Positions 33,945 through 43,427 of a stretch of DNA of 64,000 nt are shown in pieces. The notes below the pieces were generated by a model that saw only the letters and a program-made list of their open reading frames with translations, ran no database searches and was not told the origin of the DNA. Both the position numbers and the translations under genes were made by a program. Source of the DNA: Peptostreptococcus faecalis (GTDB taxonomy: Bacteria; Bacillota; Clostridia; Peptostreptococcales; Peptostreptococcaceae); NCBI RefSeq assembly GCF_900240845.1, contig NZ_OERU01000001.1, forward strand, positions 951,079-1,015,078. The letters are read 5' to 3'. Numbering within the stretch: position 1 is the stretch's first letter; each line of letters starts with the position of its first letter.

Positions 33945-35108
33945 TTATTTCTTTCTTCTCAAGAAAGTTGGAATAACCATATCATCGTCACCCGCAGTCA
34001 CAGTTTCATCAAAACTATTTGCAAAGTTTTCTTCAGGAACTGGATTTTGCTCAACTTTCTGTTGTTCCACTACTCTAGGTATCTCATTGTACTTAGGAGT
34101 GACTGGTGAAGATGTTTGTCTTCTCAGCTGTGGCGTATTAAAAATATCATCAGACCCATCTTGTAAGCCAGTAGCAACTACTGTTATAACAATTTCATCT
34201 CCGAAATCTTCTCTAGTTGCAGCTCCAAATATTATCATTGCGTCTGGATCACATTTTTGTCTAATTATTTCAGTTGCTTCACTCACTTCAAGCAATCCTA
34301 AATCATTTCCACCTGTTACATTTATCAATACACCCTTAGCTCCATCTATTGTTGTTTCAAGTAAAGGCGATTCTATAGCTTGCTTAGCAGCTATTATTGC
34401 TCTGTCTTCTCCAGCTGCAGTACCCATTCCCATGTGTGCTAGTCCTTGATCCTTCATAACTGCTTCAACGTCAGCAAAGTCTAGATTTATAAGCGCAGAC
34501 TCAGAAATAAGACCAGATATAGACTGTATACCTTGTTTTAATATATCATCAGCCTTTGATAATGCATCTGTTATGCTAGTTCTTTTTTCAATGATCTGAA
34601 GAATTTTATCATTTGGAATTGTAATTAGAGTATCAACATTTTTTCTCAACTCTACTATTCCTTCTTCAGCTTTTTTCATTCTTACTCTTCCTTCAAAAGA
34701 GAAAGGTTTAGTAACTACTCCTACTGTCAATGCTCCTGCATTTTTAGCTATCTGCGCTACTACAGGTGCAGCTCCTGTTCCTGTTCCACCACCCATTCCG
34801 GCAGTTACAAAAACCATATCAGCACCCTCTACAACTTTTGCTATTTCATCTGCAGACTCTTCGGCAGCTTTTTTTCCTTTTTCAGGGTTAGCTCCGGCAC
34901 CTAGTCCTTTTGTAAGTTTTTCACCAATCTGTAGTACATGTTCTGCTTTAGATGCCTCTAAAGCCTGTTTATCAGTATTAAGAGCAACATATTCCACACC
35001 TTTCACGCCTGCACTAATCATGACGTTAATAGCATTGTTTCCGCCGCCACCTACTCCGATAACTTTTATATTGGCAGAGCCTGCTTGCTCTTCAACAAAG
35101 TTTAACAT
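33945..35108 (-). CDS. ftsZ: Cell division protein FtsZ
   Basis: 387 residues. Tubulin-like GTPase: [15 protein letters not shown] near the N-terminus, the signature [15 protein letters not shown], and the [11 protein letters not shown] region. A C-terminal linker and the conserved tail [10 protein letters not shown] bind SepF and other partners; sepF is encoded 7 kb away in this window. FtsZ forms the division ring. The ATG at 35108 has GGGGG 6 nt upstream. ftsA and spoIIGA-sigE-sigG, which often flank ftsZ, are not here. Confidence 0.97.
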   Translation of the reverse strand: MLNFVEEQAGSANIKVIGVGGGGNNAINVMISAGVKGVEYVALNTDKQALEASKAEHVLQIGEKLTKGLGAGANPEKGKKAAEESADEIAKVVEGADMVFVTAGMGGGTGTGAAPVVAQIAKNAGALTVGVVTKPFSFEGRVRMKKAEEGIVELRKNVDTLITIPNDKILQIIEKRTSITDALSKADDILKQGIQSISGLISESALINLDFADVEAVMKDQGLAHMGMGTAAGEDRAIIAAKQAIESPLLETTIDGAKGVLINVTGGNDLGLLEVSEATEIIRQKCDPDAMIIFGAATREDFGDEIVITVVATGLQDGSDDIFNTPQLRRQTSSPVTPKYNEIPRVVEQQKVEQNPVPEENFANSFDETVTAGDDDMVIPTFLRRKK

Positions 35109-35161
35109 TTATAAACCCCCATTCACACCATATTTTATGTATGACTAATTATCATAACTAT

Positions 35162-35170
35162 ATTTTACCA
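35162..35170 (-). promoter_or_regulatory. Candidate extended -10 promoter of ftsZ
   Basis: On the minus strand TGG followed by TAAAAT (35170-35162) looks like a TGn-extended -10, about 55 nt before the ftsZ start. The -35 hexamer is poor. Confidence 0.4.
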
Positions 35171-35267
35171 CTTAAATAAATAATATTCTATCTATTCTAT
35201 AATAGCTTAAAAAACACCTTCATTGCAACATTTTTTTAATTTTTTTTGAAATCTACTTAGATGTAAT

Positions 35268-36368
35268 TTATTTAAACTCTTTTGAGATAATGTTATAAAT
35301 CAAATCAATAGAATCTCTTTTACCAAATTCAAGATTTGCTTCAGACATTTTCTTTAATTGTTCGCCATCATCTAATAATTTAAAAATTGTCTCACATAAT
35401 TTTTCTTCTGTAAGTTCTTTTTCTTTTATACAAATGCCTCCTCCTGAATTTTGTAGGCTCATGGCATTATGTTCTTGATGATTTTCAGCTGTATACGCCT
35501 TAGGAACTACTATAGAAGGTACCCCTATGGCTGTAGTCTCAGCCATAGATATAGCTCCTGCACTACCAAGTACCAAGTCTGCTGCTGCTAAGTTCCTAGC
35601 CATATCATCTAAATACGGAACTATTTTCTGATAAGTTTTAAACTCTAAGTCAGAGTGTTTTTTTATAAAATCATCATAATACACTCTACCAGTTGATATC
35701 GTAAATGCTATATCTTCTTCTAACATTTTTAAAAGAGACATTCCGAGTGCATCATTGATCTCTTCTGAGCCACCGCTTCCGCCAGAAACTAAAAGCATTT
35801 TTTTATCATCAGGTATATCTAAAAACTCTCTCGACTCATTTCTAGAAGAGTTAAGAATATCATCTCTCACTGGATTGCCCGTTAGAGACAATTTATTTTT
35901 AGCCTTTTCCGGAAATCTTTTGTGAGAATCCTCAAAACTCGTCATCACAAAATCAACATTTTTTGATAACATCTTATTTGTAATCCCAGGGAATGAATTT
36001 TGTTCATGTATTCCCGTTTTTATTCCCATTTGACTAGCTTTTAAAACAACAGATCCACTTACATATCCACCAGTTCCTATTACAAGATCTGGATTAAATT
36101 CTTTTATTATTTTTTTTGAATGTCTAAGTGATTTCAAAAACATAGCTAATCTTTTTACGTTATCAAAATCAATCTTTCTTTTAAACCCTTTTACTTCTAT
36201 AAATTTTATTTCATATCCATACTTAGGAACTATTTCGGATTCAATTCCATCCCTTGTTCCAACGAATAAAATCTCTGAATCAGGATTTTTTTCTTTAATC
36301 TTATTTGCTATTGCAATTGCGGGGTAAACATGACCTCCAGTTCCTCCGCCTGATAAAATTACCTTCAT
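35268..36368 (-). CDS. murG: Lipid II synthase MurG
   Basis: 366 residues, GT28 family. The N-terminal GGGTGGHVYPAIAIA binds the lipid acceptor side, while GTGGYVSGSVV, GSAGAISMAE and ENHQEHNAMSLQNSGGG form the UDP-GlcNAc pocket. It adds GlcNAc to lipid I on the inner membrane face. It follows murD by 28 nt. spoVE/ftsW, murB and ftsQ, usual neighbours in Firmicutes, are missing from both sides. Confidence 0.96.
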   Translation of the reverse strand: MKVILSGGGTGGHVYPAIAIANKIKEKNPDSEILFVGTRDGIESEIVPKYGYEIKFIEVKGFKRKIDFDNVKRLAMFLKSLRHSKKIIKEFNPDLVIGTGGYVSGSVVLKASQMGIKTGIHEQNSFPGITNKMLSKNVDFVMTSFEDSHKRFPEKAKNKLSLTGNPVRDDILNSSRNESREFLDIPDDKKMLLVSGGSGGSEEINDALGMSLLKMLEEDIAFTISTGRVYYDDFIKKHSDLEFKTYQKIVPYLDDMARNLAAADLVLGSAGAISMAETTAIGVPSIVVPKAYTAENHQEHNAMSLQNSGGGICIKEKELTEEKLCETIFKLLDDGEQLKKMSEANLEFGKRDSIDLIYNIISKEFK

Positions 36369-36396
36369 CGTATTCCCCTTATCTATATGAATTTGC

Positions 36397-37767
36397 TCAT
36401 TTTATTTCGCTAACACATTTTTTAAAGTCATTTCCTCGTTCTTCATAATTATTATACATCCCCCAACTAGCGCATGCAGGAGATAATAATACAATATCAC
36501 CATCTTTAGAAATTTCTTTTGAAATTTCCACAGCGTCTTTCATAGAAGCCGCCTTATGTATGTTAACAATTCCAAATTTAATAGCAGTTTTCCCAATTAA
36601 CTCCGCTGTCTCTCCAAGAGCAATTACCGAACTCACATTTTTCTTAGCGACGTCAAATAACTCTGAAAAATCACTTCCCTTATCATATCCTCCTGCTATT
36701 AATACAATTGGTTCTTCATACGATTGAACTGCCTTAATAGTAGAGTCAGGGTTAGTTCCCTTTGAATCATTGACATATTTCACCCCGTTTACAGTATCTA
36801 CATATTCTAATCTGTGTTCTACTGCTTTGAATGTTTTCAATACTCTCACTATAATATCTTTATCTATTCCATAGGAGATAGCAATTCCTATTGCAGCCAT
36901 ACAGTTTTCTAAATTATGACTACCCGGTAAACTTAACTCTTTTTTATTAATTATTTTTTCAATACTTCCATCTTTTGAAAAAACTATATTTCCTTCATCA
37001 TCCAAATATATCCCACTGTCTAACTTTTCTTTTCGTGAAAAATAGACTACATCTGCTGGATTGTTCAATCCCATATCGTGAGTCAAGTCATCATCGTAAT
37101 TTAGTATACATTTATCATCTTTATTTTGATTTACAAATATATTAGACTTTGCCAAAGCATAATTCTGCATTGTGTGATGTCTATTCATATGATCTTCTGT
37201 TAAATTTAATACTGCCGATATTTCTGGTCTAAATTCTACTATACTTTCTAGCTGGAAGCTTGATAACTCAGTTACTAGTACTGAATTCTCACTAGCTTCA
37301 TCTGCTGCTTGAACGGCAGGATTTCCTATATTTCCTACCACATAGCTTTCCCATTCAGTAGATTTAAATATTTCACCAACAATTGATGTAGTGGTAGTTT
37401 TACCATTTGTACCAGTAATTCCTATAAAGTGCAGATTTTTATCAAGACCTATTCTATAAGCCAATTCTATTTCACTCATTATCACTTTTTTATTTTCCCT
37501 TAATTCGACTATATAGTCTAAATCAAGAGGTACTCCTGGAGATACTACTGCAAAATCAATGTTTTTCAACTCACTTGAAGTGGGATTTTTCCCTAATATG
37601 AACTCTATATCACCTAAGTTTTTTAATTCTATCAAAATTCCAGAGTTTTTATCTACGTTTTTTGAATCACATAAAACTACTCTTGCTCCATTTTTTAATA
37701 AGTATTTGGCAGAGGCTAGTCCAGACTTCCCCATACCAATAACTAATACTTTGTTTTTTTCAAACAA
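36397..37767 (-). CDS. murD: UDP-MurNAc-L-Ala:D-Glu ligase MurD
   Basis: 456 residues from TTG 37767, six nucleotides after AGAGGTG. An alternative GTG at 37776 overlaps that site. N-terminal Rossmann fold VLVIGMGKSGLASAKYLL, central P-loop GITGTNGKTTTTSI, C-terminal ligase domain with NDSKGTNPDSTIKA. It adds D-glutamate to UDP-MurNAc-L-alanine. Start of a murD-murG unit with its own promoter at 37842-37850. Confidence 0.96.
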   Translation of the reverse strand: MFEKNKVLVIGMGKSGLASAKYLLKNGARVVLCDSKNVDKNSGILIELKNLGDIEFILGKNPTSSELKNIDFAVVSPGVPLDLDYIVELRENKKVIMSEIELAYRIGLDKNLHFIGITGTNGKTTTTSIVGEIFKSTEWESYVVGNIGNPAVQAADEASENSVLVTELSSFQLESIVEFRPEISAVLNLTEDHMNRHHTMQNYALAKSNIFVNQNKDDKCILNYDDDLTHDMGLNNPADVVYFSRKEKLDSGIYLDDEGNIVFSKDGSIEKIINKKELSLPGSHNLENCMAAIGIAISYGIDKDIIVRVLKTFKAVEHRLEYVDTVNGVKYVNDSKGTNPDSTIKAVQSYEEPIVLIAGGYDKGSDFSELFDVAKKNVSSVIALGETAELIGKTAIKFGIVNIHKAASMKDAVEISKEISKDGDIVLLSPACASWGMYNNYEERGNDFKKCVSEIK

Positions 37768-37841
37768 TATTGTCACCTCTATTCAGTTTAAGTAAACTGT
37801 TTTTATTGCAATTTTATAACATCTGTCAATTTCACAAACCT

Positions 37842-37850
37842 ATTATACCA
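37842..37850 (-). promoter_or_regulatory. Extended -10 promoter of murD-murG
   Basis: TGGTATAAT on the minus strand is a perfect TGn-extended -10. The -35 hexamer is weak, which such promoters tolerate. It lies about 75 nt upstream of murD, after the terminator that ends mraY (37918-37956). Confidence 0.6.
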
Positions 37851-37917
37851 TATATGACAGTATTGTTCATTACTTTGACGCAATTTATTCCTATAGCAAA
37901 CCACATATAACTTAAAT

Positions 37918-37956
37918 AAGCACAAGAACATACCCATATAGGCATATCTTGTGCTT
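37918..37956 (-). terminator. Terminator after mraY
   Basis: AAGCACAAGA (37918-37927) and its exact complement TCTTGTGCTT (37947-37956) form a stem around an internal secondary hairpin, 18 nt past the mraY stop. Confidence 0.65.
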
Positions 37957-37973
37957 ATTTTGTACAAATTTAT

Positions 37974-38939
37974 CTAAAATATTGCTATTACACCAACCCA
38001 TGCTAGCATAATAGATACTAACCAAAAAATAAAAACAACCTTTGTTTCAGGCCAACCGCACTGCTCATAGTGATGATGCAGCGGTGCCATTTTAAAAATT
38101 CTTTTTCTAGTTTTTTTGAAATACATTACTTGTATTATGACCGATAGAGCCTCAGCAAAATAAATTCCACCAACTATAGGAATTATTAAAATAGTATTTG
38201 TAAATAATGCAAAGGCTGTTACAGCACCGCCAAGCGCCATAGATCCAGTATCACCCATAAAAACTCTAGCAGGATTTACATTAAACCATAAAAATCCTAT
38301 ACATGCTCCTAAAGTTGCTGCTGACATCTGTGAAATTTCAACGTTATTTACAACAAAAAGAGCAAATGCCATAAAAAACAAGGATACTATTGCTGTAATT
38401 CCACTTGCTAGTCCATCTAATCCATCTGTTAAGTTTACAGCATTTACAGTCCCTAATATAGCAACAATCATAACAGGAATATAAAAAATTCCAATGTTAA
38501 TTCCAGTATTTAGAAAAGGAACAATAAATTGCACGCCGCCTTCTATAGAGTTATATTTATACAGTGTAACTATAAGAGCTAATAAAACTTGTAAAAATAA
38601 TTTTTGTTTTGCTGTTAATCCTAAAGATCTTTGCATTTTTATTTTTACAAAATCATCTATAAAACCAATAGCTCCAAATCCTAACATACAAAGCAGAGCT
38701 ATAAGTATGTCATTATTAATTTTGGTTCTAAATAATGTCGCAACCAATATAGCCACTATCATTAAAACGCCACCCATTGTAGGTGTACCATTTTTTTTAA
38801 GATGCGACTGAGGTCCATCATCTCTTATAGTTTGACCAAATTTGAATTTGTGTAAAGCTGGTATTAGCATAGGCCCCATTACCATAACTAATAGAAATGA
38901 TATTATAGCCGTAAAAGTTACGTCTCTAATTGTTAACAT
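37974..38939 (-). CDS. mraY: Phospho-MurNAc-pentapeptide transferase MraY
   Basis: 321 residues and about ten membrane helices. Motifs are complete: PTMGGVLMI, GFIDDFVKI, VNAVNLTDGLDGLASG, FMGDTGSMALGG and MAPLHHHYEQCGWPE. It forms lipid I from UDP-MurNAc-pentapeptide and undecaprenyl phosphate. Its start overlaps the murF end by 7 nt. It is a useful comparison for the divergent MraY-like gene at 9585-10412. Confidence 0.97.
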   Translation of the reverse strand: MLTIRDVTFTAIISFLLVMVMGPMLIPALHKFKFGQTIRDDGPQSHLKKNGTPTMGGVLMIVAILVATLFRTKINNDILIALLCMLGFGAIGFIDDFVKIKMQRSLGLTAKQKLFLQVLLALIVTLYKYNSIEGGVQFIVPFLNTGINIGIFYIPVMIVAILGTVNAVNLTDGLDGLASGITAIVSLFFMAFALFVVNNVEISQMSAATLGACIGFLWFNVNPARVFMGDTGSMALGGAVTAFALFTNTILIIPIVGGIYFAEALSVIIQVMYFKKTRKRIFKMAPLHHHYEQCGWPETKVVFIFWLVSIMLAWVGVIAIF

Positions 38940-40342
38940 TGGCTTACCTCCTCTAAGTACTCAACTATATCTTCGAATTTCATTCCTCTAGATGCTTTAG
39001 CCAATATTACATCGTCATTCTTTATTATTTGTTGAATATTTTTTATTAAATCTTCTTTTTTATCAAAGTGGTATACATTTTCAGAATCAAAACCATTCTC
39101 GATAGCTTCAAGCCCTATGTACTTTGACGCTTCTCCAGAAGTCAAAATAACATCTGATTTTTTTGCAGCTTCTTTTCCAATTCGTCTATGTGATCCTTCT
39201 GCAAATTCTCCCATTTCCAAGCAATCTCCCAGTATAGCTACCTTTCTTCTATTTTTGTATAAAGAAAGCACTTTTAAACTGGCAATCATCGAATCTGGAC
39301 TTGCATTATATACATCGTTTATAATCGTCATATTTTTTGTTTGAATTATATCTTGTCTATTTTCTGTTGGTATGAAATTAAGCAAGCCTGCTCTTATTTC
39401 ATCAATATCCATTTCTAGTGATAAACCTACTAGTATAGCAGACATAGCATTATAAATATTGTGAACTCCTACTGTTGGTATTTCAAACTGAAAATCGCCT
39501 TCATTAGTCGTTACGATAAATTTTGTGCTTTTATTTTCATATGTTTCAAATTCACTACAATACAATGTGTTTTTTTCAGAAAAACCAAAAGACATTATAT
39601 TGTATTTTTTCTGTACAAAGGATTTATCTTTATTATCAACTAATTTTCCTAGAAAATCATCATCTCCGTTAACTATTAATGTCGAATTTTCATCGAAAAA
39701 AGTTGTTATTTCCATCTTTGCTTTGAATATATTTTCTTGATTTCCAAGTCTCTCAATATGCGACATCCCAATATTAGATATAACACCTATTTTAGGTCTC
39801 ACAATATCAGCTAAATACTGTATCTCTCCTAAACCTGTCATTCCCATTTCAATTATCGCACATTTGTATCGTTCATCTAAATTAAAAACTGTCAGCGGTA
39901 CACCGAACTGGTTGTTTAGATTTTTTTCATTTTTAAGCGTATTAAATCTGTTTGAAACAACGGAGTAAACCATGTCTCTAGTCGTAGTTTTTCCGACACT
40001 CCCTGTAACTGCTACCACAGGAATATCAAATCTTTGAATATAATATTTCGCAATTTTACCCATTGCAATCTCTGTATTATCAACAATAACTACATTAGAA
40101 TCATATATTTCTTTAGATATATAACTTGCATCACTAATCATAAAATTTCTACACCCTTGATCGTATGCTGACTTTATAAATTTATGTCCATCTTGATTCT
40201 CACCTATTATAGAAATAAATAGAGAAGAAGAATCCGCATCTCTACTGTCTATTACTATTTTATCGATTTCATTATCAACATTGCCATACATTAATTTTCC
40301 AGCTGTTGATTTAATAATCTCTTCAATTTTTAAGCTGTTCAT
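38933..40342 (-). CDS. murF: UDP-MurNAc-tripeptide:D-Ala-D-Ala ligase MurF
   Basis: 469 residues, Mur ligase family. N-terminal domain with IDSRDADSSSLFISI, P-loop VTGSVGKTTTRDMVYSV, C-terminal NDVYNASPDSMIASL. It adds D-Ala-D-Ala to the UDP-MurNAc-tripeptide. The gene overlaps mraY and precedes it in transcription. The ATG has GGGGGG upstream. Confidence 0.95.
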   Translation of the reverse strand: MNSLKIEEIIKSTAGKLMYGNVDNEIDKIVIDSRDADSSSLFISIIGENQDGHKFIKSAYDQGCRNFMISDASYISKEIYDSNVVIVDNTEIAMGKIAKYYIQRFDIPVVAVTGSVGKTTTRDMVYSVVSNRFNTLKNEKNLNNQFGVPLTVFNLDERYKCAIIEMGMTGLGEIQYLADIVRPKIGVISNIGMSHIERLGNQENIFKAKMEITTFFDENSTLIVNGDDDFLGKLVDNKDKSFVQKKYNIMSFGFSEKNTLYCSEFETYENKSTKFIVTTNEGDFQFEIPTVGVHNIYNAMSAILVGLSLEMDIDEIRAGLLNFIPTENRQDIIQTKNMTIINDVYNASPDSMIASLKVLSLYKNRRKVAILGDCLEMGEFAEGSHRRIGKEAAKKSDVILTSGEASKYIGLEAIENGFDSENVYHFDKKEDLIKNIQQIIKNDDVILAKASRGMKFEDIVEYLEEVSQC

Positions 40343-40352
40343 ATTTGCCCCC

Positions 40353-40376
40353 TAAAAAAACTGATTAAATTCAGTT
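40353..40376 (-). terminator. Weak terminator between rsmH and murF
   Basis: On the minus strand AACTGA (40376-40371) pairs with TCAGTT (40364-40359) around a six-base loop, followed by seven T residues. It lies between the rsmH stop (40419) and the murF start (40342), so it may limit read-through into murF. Confidence 0.45.
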
Positions 40377-40418
40377 GAAATATTTTTTTCATTTTCAACA
40401 TATATTATGATAACAGTT

Positions 40419-41354
40419 TTACTTTTTTTCTGCTACCCTTAATTTTGAACTTCTTGATCTAGGGTTAATATCTATTTCTTCATCCGTTGGTAAAATAGGT
40501 TTTCTAGTGATAATTTTTATTTCACTAATCTTATCACATTGACAAAATGGTAGTTCAGGAGGACATATGCAGCTAGAACTCAAATATTTGTATTCATTTT
40601 TGACAATCCTATCTTCCAATGAGTGAAAAGTTATTATACATATTCGACCACCGGGATTTAACATTGAAACAGAATCATCTATCATATCTTTTATAACGCC
40701 CAACTCATTATTTACCTCAATTCTTATTGCTTGAAACGTTCTTTTAGCAGGATGTGGTCCGTTTATTCTAGCTTTTTTAGGTATAGCCTTTTTTATTATT
40801 TCAACTAATTCGTATGTCGTATCAATTGATTTATCTTGTCTACTTTCAACGATAAATTTCGCTATTCTTCTAGACCAATTTTCTTCTCCGTAATCTTTTA
40901 TTATTCTATTTAACTCATCTTCTGAATATGAGTTTACTATATCCCATGCCGTTTTATCCGCTCGATTATCCATTCTCATATCAAGAGGTGCATCATTCAT
41001 GTATGAAAAACCTCTAGACGCTTCATCAAGTTGATGAGAAGATACTCCCAAGTCAGCTAAAACACCATCTACTTTATATATACCTCTTGATTCTAACTCT
41101 TCTTTTATATTCTTGAAATTGCTGTGAATCAAAATTATTCTATCTCCGAAGCTACTTAATCTTTCTTTTGCCACGTTTATAGCATTAATATCTTGATCAA
41201 AGCATATTAATCTTCCTTCTTCCGAAAGATTCTTCGCGATTTCTTTGCTGTGTCCTGCACCTCCCATTGTACAATCCACATATACACCATCTGGTTTTAT
41301 ATTTAAATTTTCTATACATTCTTCTAACAATACAGAAACGTGATTAAATTCCAT
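40419..41354 (-). CDS. rsmH: 16S rRNA (cytosine1402-N4)-methyltransferase RsmH
   Basis: 311 residues. Opens [20 protein letters not shown] motif [15 protein letters not shown], then [31 protein letters not shown] and [15 protein letters not shown]. It methylates C1402 of 16S rRNA in the decoding centre. Usually the first gene of the dcw cluster, with ftsL after it; no ftsL is seen here. It overlaps the end of lgt by 11 nt. Confidence 0.96.
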   Translation of the reverse strand: MEFNHVSVLLEECIENLNIKPDGVYVDCTMGGAGHSKEIAKNLSEEGRLICFDQDINAINVAKERLSSFGDRIILIHSNFKNIKEELESRGIYKVDGVLADLGVSSHQLDEASRGFSYMNDAPLDMRMDNRADKTAWDIVNSYSEDELNRIIKDYGEENWSRRIAKFIVESRQDKSIDTTYELVEIIKKAIPKKARINGPHPAKRTFQAIRIEVNNELGVIKDMIDDSVSMLNPGGRICIITFHSLEDRIVKNEYKYLSSSCICPPELPFCQCDKISEIKIITRKPILPTDEEIDINPRSRSSKLRVAEKK

Positions 41355-42081
41355 CTTTACTCCTTTTTAGTAATACAATATGAAGTATAATACTCAGTAC
41401 TATACCGATTAAGCTCACTATTTGAGCTGCTCTCAAGGACCCGATCATAAGCGAATCCGTCCTCATTGACTCTATGAAGAACCTTCCTAGTGAATATAAA
41501 AATAAATACTGCACCAATAATGCACCTTCATATTTTTTATTCTTTCTATTTCTAAATATTATTATGAAAATAAACAGATTCCATATAGATTCATATAAAA
41601 AAGTAGGATGAACTTTCTGAGAGTCTACAATAATCCCCCATGGTAAATCTGTAGGACCTCCATGAGCTTCTCCGTTTATAAAGTTACCCCATCTACCTAT
41701 AGATTGTGCTAAAGGAACTCCCAATAAAACAATATCCGTTAGTTTAAAAAAATCTAATTTTTTAATTTTTGAAAATATATAGACAGTAACTGCACCTGCA
41801 ATTATACCTCCGTGAATAGCTAAGCCGCCACCACGAATATTGATTATCTGAGATATATTAGCAGTATAATAATCCCAGTTGAACAATACATAATAGGCTC
41901 TCGCTCCTATTACTCCAAATGTTATCAAAAACATAGATAAATCTATAATGTAATTCTCGCTATAACCAACCCTTTTTGCTTCTCTTGTAGATATGATTAT
42001 CGCTAGAATCATTCCTAGAGTGATTAATATACCGTACCACATAATATCTATTCCAAATAAATTAAAAGCTACTCTATCCAT
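41344..42081 (-). CDS. lgt: Prolipoprotein diacylglyceryl transferase Lgt
   Basis: 245 residues from ATG 42081 after AGGAGG; the 42087 start is a GTG inside that site. About seven membrane helices. The catalytic-region motifs include [14 protein letters not shown] and [15 protein letters not shown] with its conserved Arg/Asn, and [11 protein letters not shown]. It transfers diacylglycerol to the Cys of lipoprotein signal peptides, such as the rhodanese lipoprotein at 47157-48557. Confidence 0.95.
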   Translation of the reverse strand: MDRVAFNLFGIDIMWYGILITLGMILAIIISTREAKRVGYSENYIIDLSMFLITFGVIGARAYYVLFNWDYYTANISQIINIRGGGLAIHGGIIAGAVTVYIFSKIKKLDFFKLTDIVLLGVPLAQSIGRWGNFINGEAHGGPTDLPWGIIVDSQKVHPTFLYESIWNLFIFIIIFRNRKNKKYEGALLVQYLFLYSLGRFFIESMRTDSLMIGSLRAAQIVSLIGIVLSIILHIVLLKRSKDGI

Positions 42082-42090
42082 AATCACCTC

Positions 42091-43386
42091 CTATTGTTCT
42101 TCTTTTTTAGGCACTACTACAGAGATGACACTTTTATCCTTTAAGAAAAATGTGTTCAATCTAGAATTTACATCATCAATATTCACTTCTTTTAATACCT
42201 CTAAATAGTCCAAAAAGTTTATTCCTTTAAACATATAACTCAAAAAGTTATTAGCTATATATCCGATTGAATCAAATGATTTTAAAAATCCACCAATTTT
42301 CTTTTTCTTATTTGTTTCAAAATCAACTGGATCAACACCTTTTTTTCTCAAATCATCTATATAATTATCAACCATTTCTTTTAGCTTTTCTGGATCTTTT
42401 GATGCTCCTGATGCAATTGCATATGCATAATCTTTTTGTGGTAAATATCCACCTGATATACTGCCTACAACTAGATAGTCATTATATAGTTGCTTGTACA
42501 ATTCCCCGCTTTCAGAAAAAATTATATCAAATAATATATCCGTAGTCACTTCTTTTTTTAGTGCATCTTTAGCCTCAAGGTTTTCTGCTTTGTCCTTATA
42601 ACCAATATAAAAAAGTGGCATTGAAACTGAATACTCCTCCACTATTTTTCTTTTAAAGACTTCTTCTGGTTCTTTAGGCATAAATGTTTTTATATCATTA
42701 TTTCTACTAATTGTGTCATCATTAGCTTCTCTAATAACTTCCATCAGCTCTTTTTCATCTAAATCACCTACTACGAACAATATCATATTTGAAGGATTAT
42801 AAAATGTGTTATAGCATTTATACAATTCCTCTGGTGTTATTTTATATATACTCTCAACACTTCCTGCTATATCTATTCTAGTGTGATGATTCGAATACAT
42901 AGCTTTTAGGCAATTAAAATATACATTCCACTTTGGATCATCGTCATACATTTTAATTTCCTGTGCAATTATACCTTTTTCCTTATCTACATTTTCATTA
43001 GTATAATAAGGTGTTTGCACATATTGTATTAGATGTTCTAGTGCTGGATAAAAATTTTCAGTAGCAGAAAATAAATAAGAAGTCATATTGAAACCGGTAT
43101 ATGCATTTGCACTAACACCTAATTCAGAAAACTTATCAAATGCATTCCCTCCATCTGGCTGTTCAAACATTTTATGCTCTAAAAAATGTGCTATTCCTTC
43201 ATTAACTCTTATTTTGTTATTTTCATTTATTGGTATAAATTCTAGATCGTTTGATCCGAAGTCAACACCTAATACAGCATACTTACTCATAAATCCCTTC
43301 TTAGGAATATAATATACTCTTAAACCATTGTCCAAAACATCATAGTATAGTTCTTCATTTATTATTTCATTATATATTTTTTTCAT
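42091..43386 (-). CDS. M16 family zinc metallopeptidase, active subunit (YmfH-like)
   Basis: 431 residues. The inverted zinc motif HFLEH is present at 67-71 in GIAHFLEHKMFE with a downstream Glu, so this member looks catalytic. The two M16 half domains occupy the N- and C-terminal parts. The partner at 43428-44690 lacks the motif. Such YmfF/YmfH pairs occur together in Firmicutes; substrate unknown, probably an intracellular peptide. The gene lies 9 nt upstream of lgt. Confidence 0.88.
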   Translation of the reverse strand: MKKIYNEIINEELYYDVLDNGLRVYYIPKKGFMSKYAVLGVDFGSNDLEFIPINENNKIRVNEGIAHFLEHKMFEQPDGGNAFDKFSELGVSANAYTGFNMTSYLFSATENFYPALEHLIQYVQTPYYTNENVDKEKGIIAQEIKMYDDDPKWNVYFNCLKAMYSNHHTRIDIAGSVESIYKITPEELYKCYNTFYNPSNMILFVVGDLDEKELMEVIREANDDTISRNNDIKTFMPKEPEEVFKRKIVEEYSVSMPLFYIGYKDKAENLEAKDALKKEVTTDILFDIIFSESGELYKQLYNDYLVVGSISGGYLPQKDYAYAIASGASKDPEKLKEMVDNYIDDLRKKGVDPVDFETNKKKKIGGFLKSFDSIGYIANNFLSYMFKGINFLDYLEVLKEVNIDDVNSRLNTFFLKDKSVISVVVPKKEEQ

Positions 43387-43427
43387 ATTTCCTCCGATAA
43401 AATTAATTAATTTTGCAAAGTATAGTT

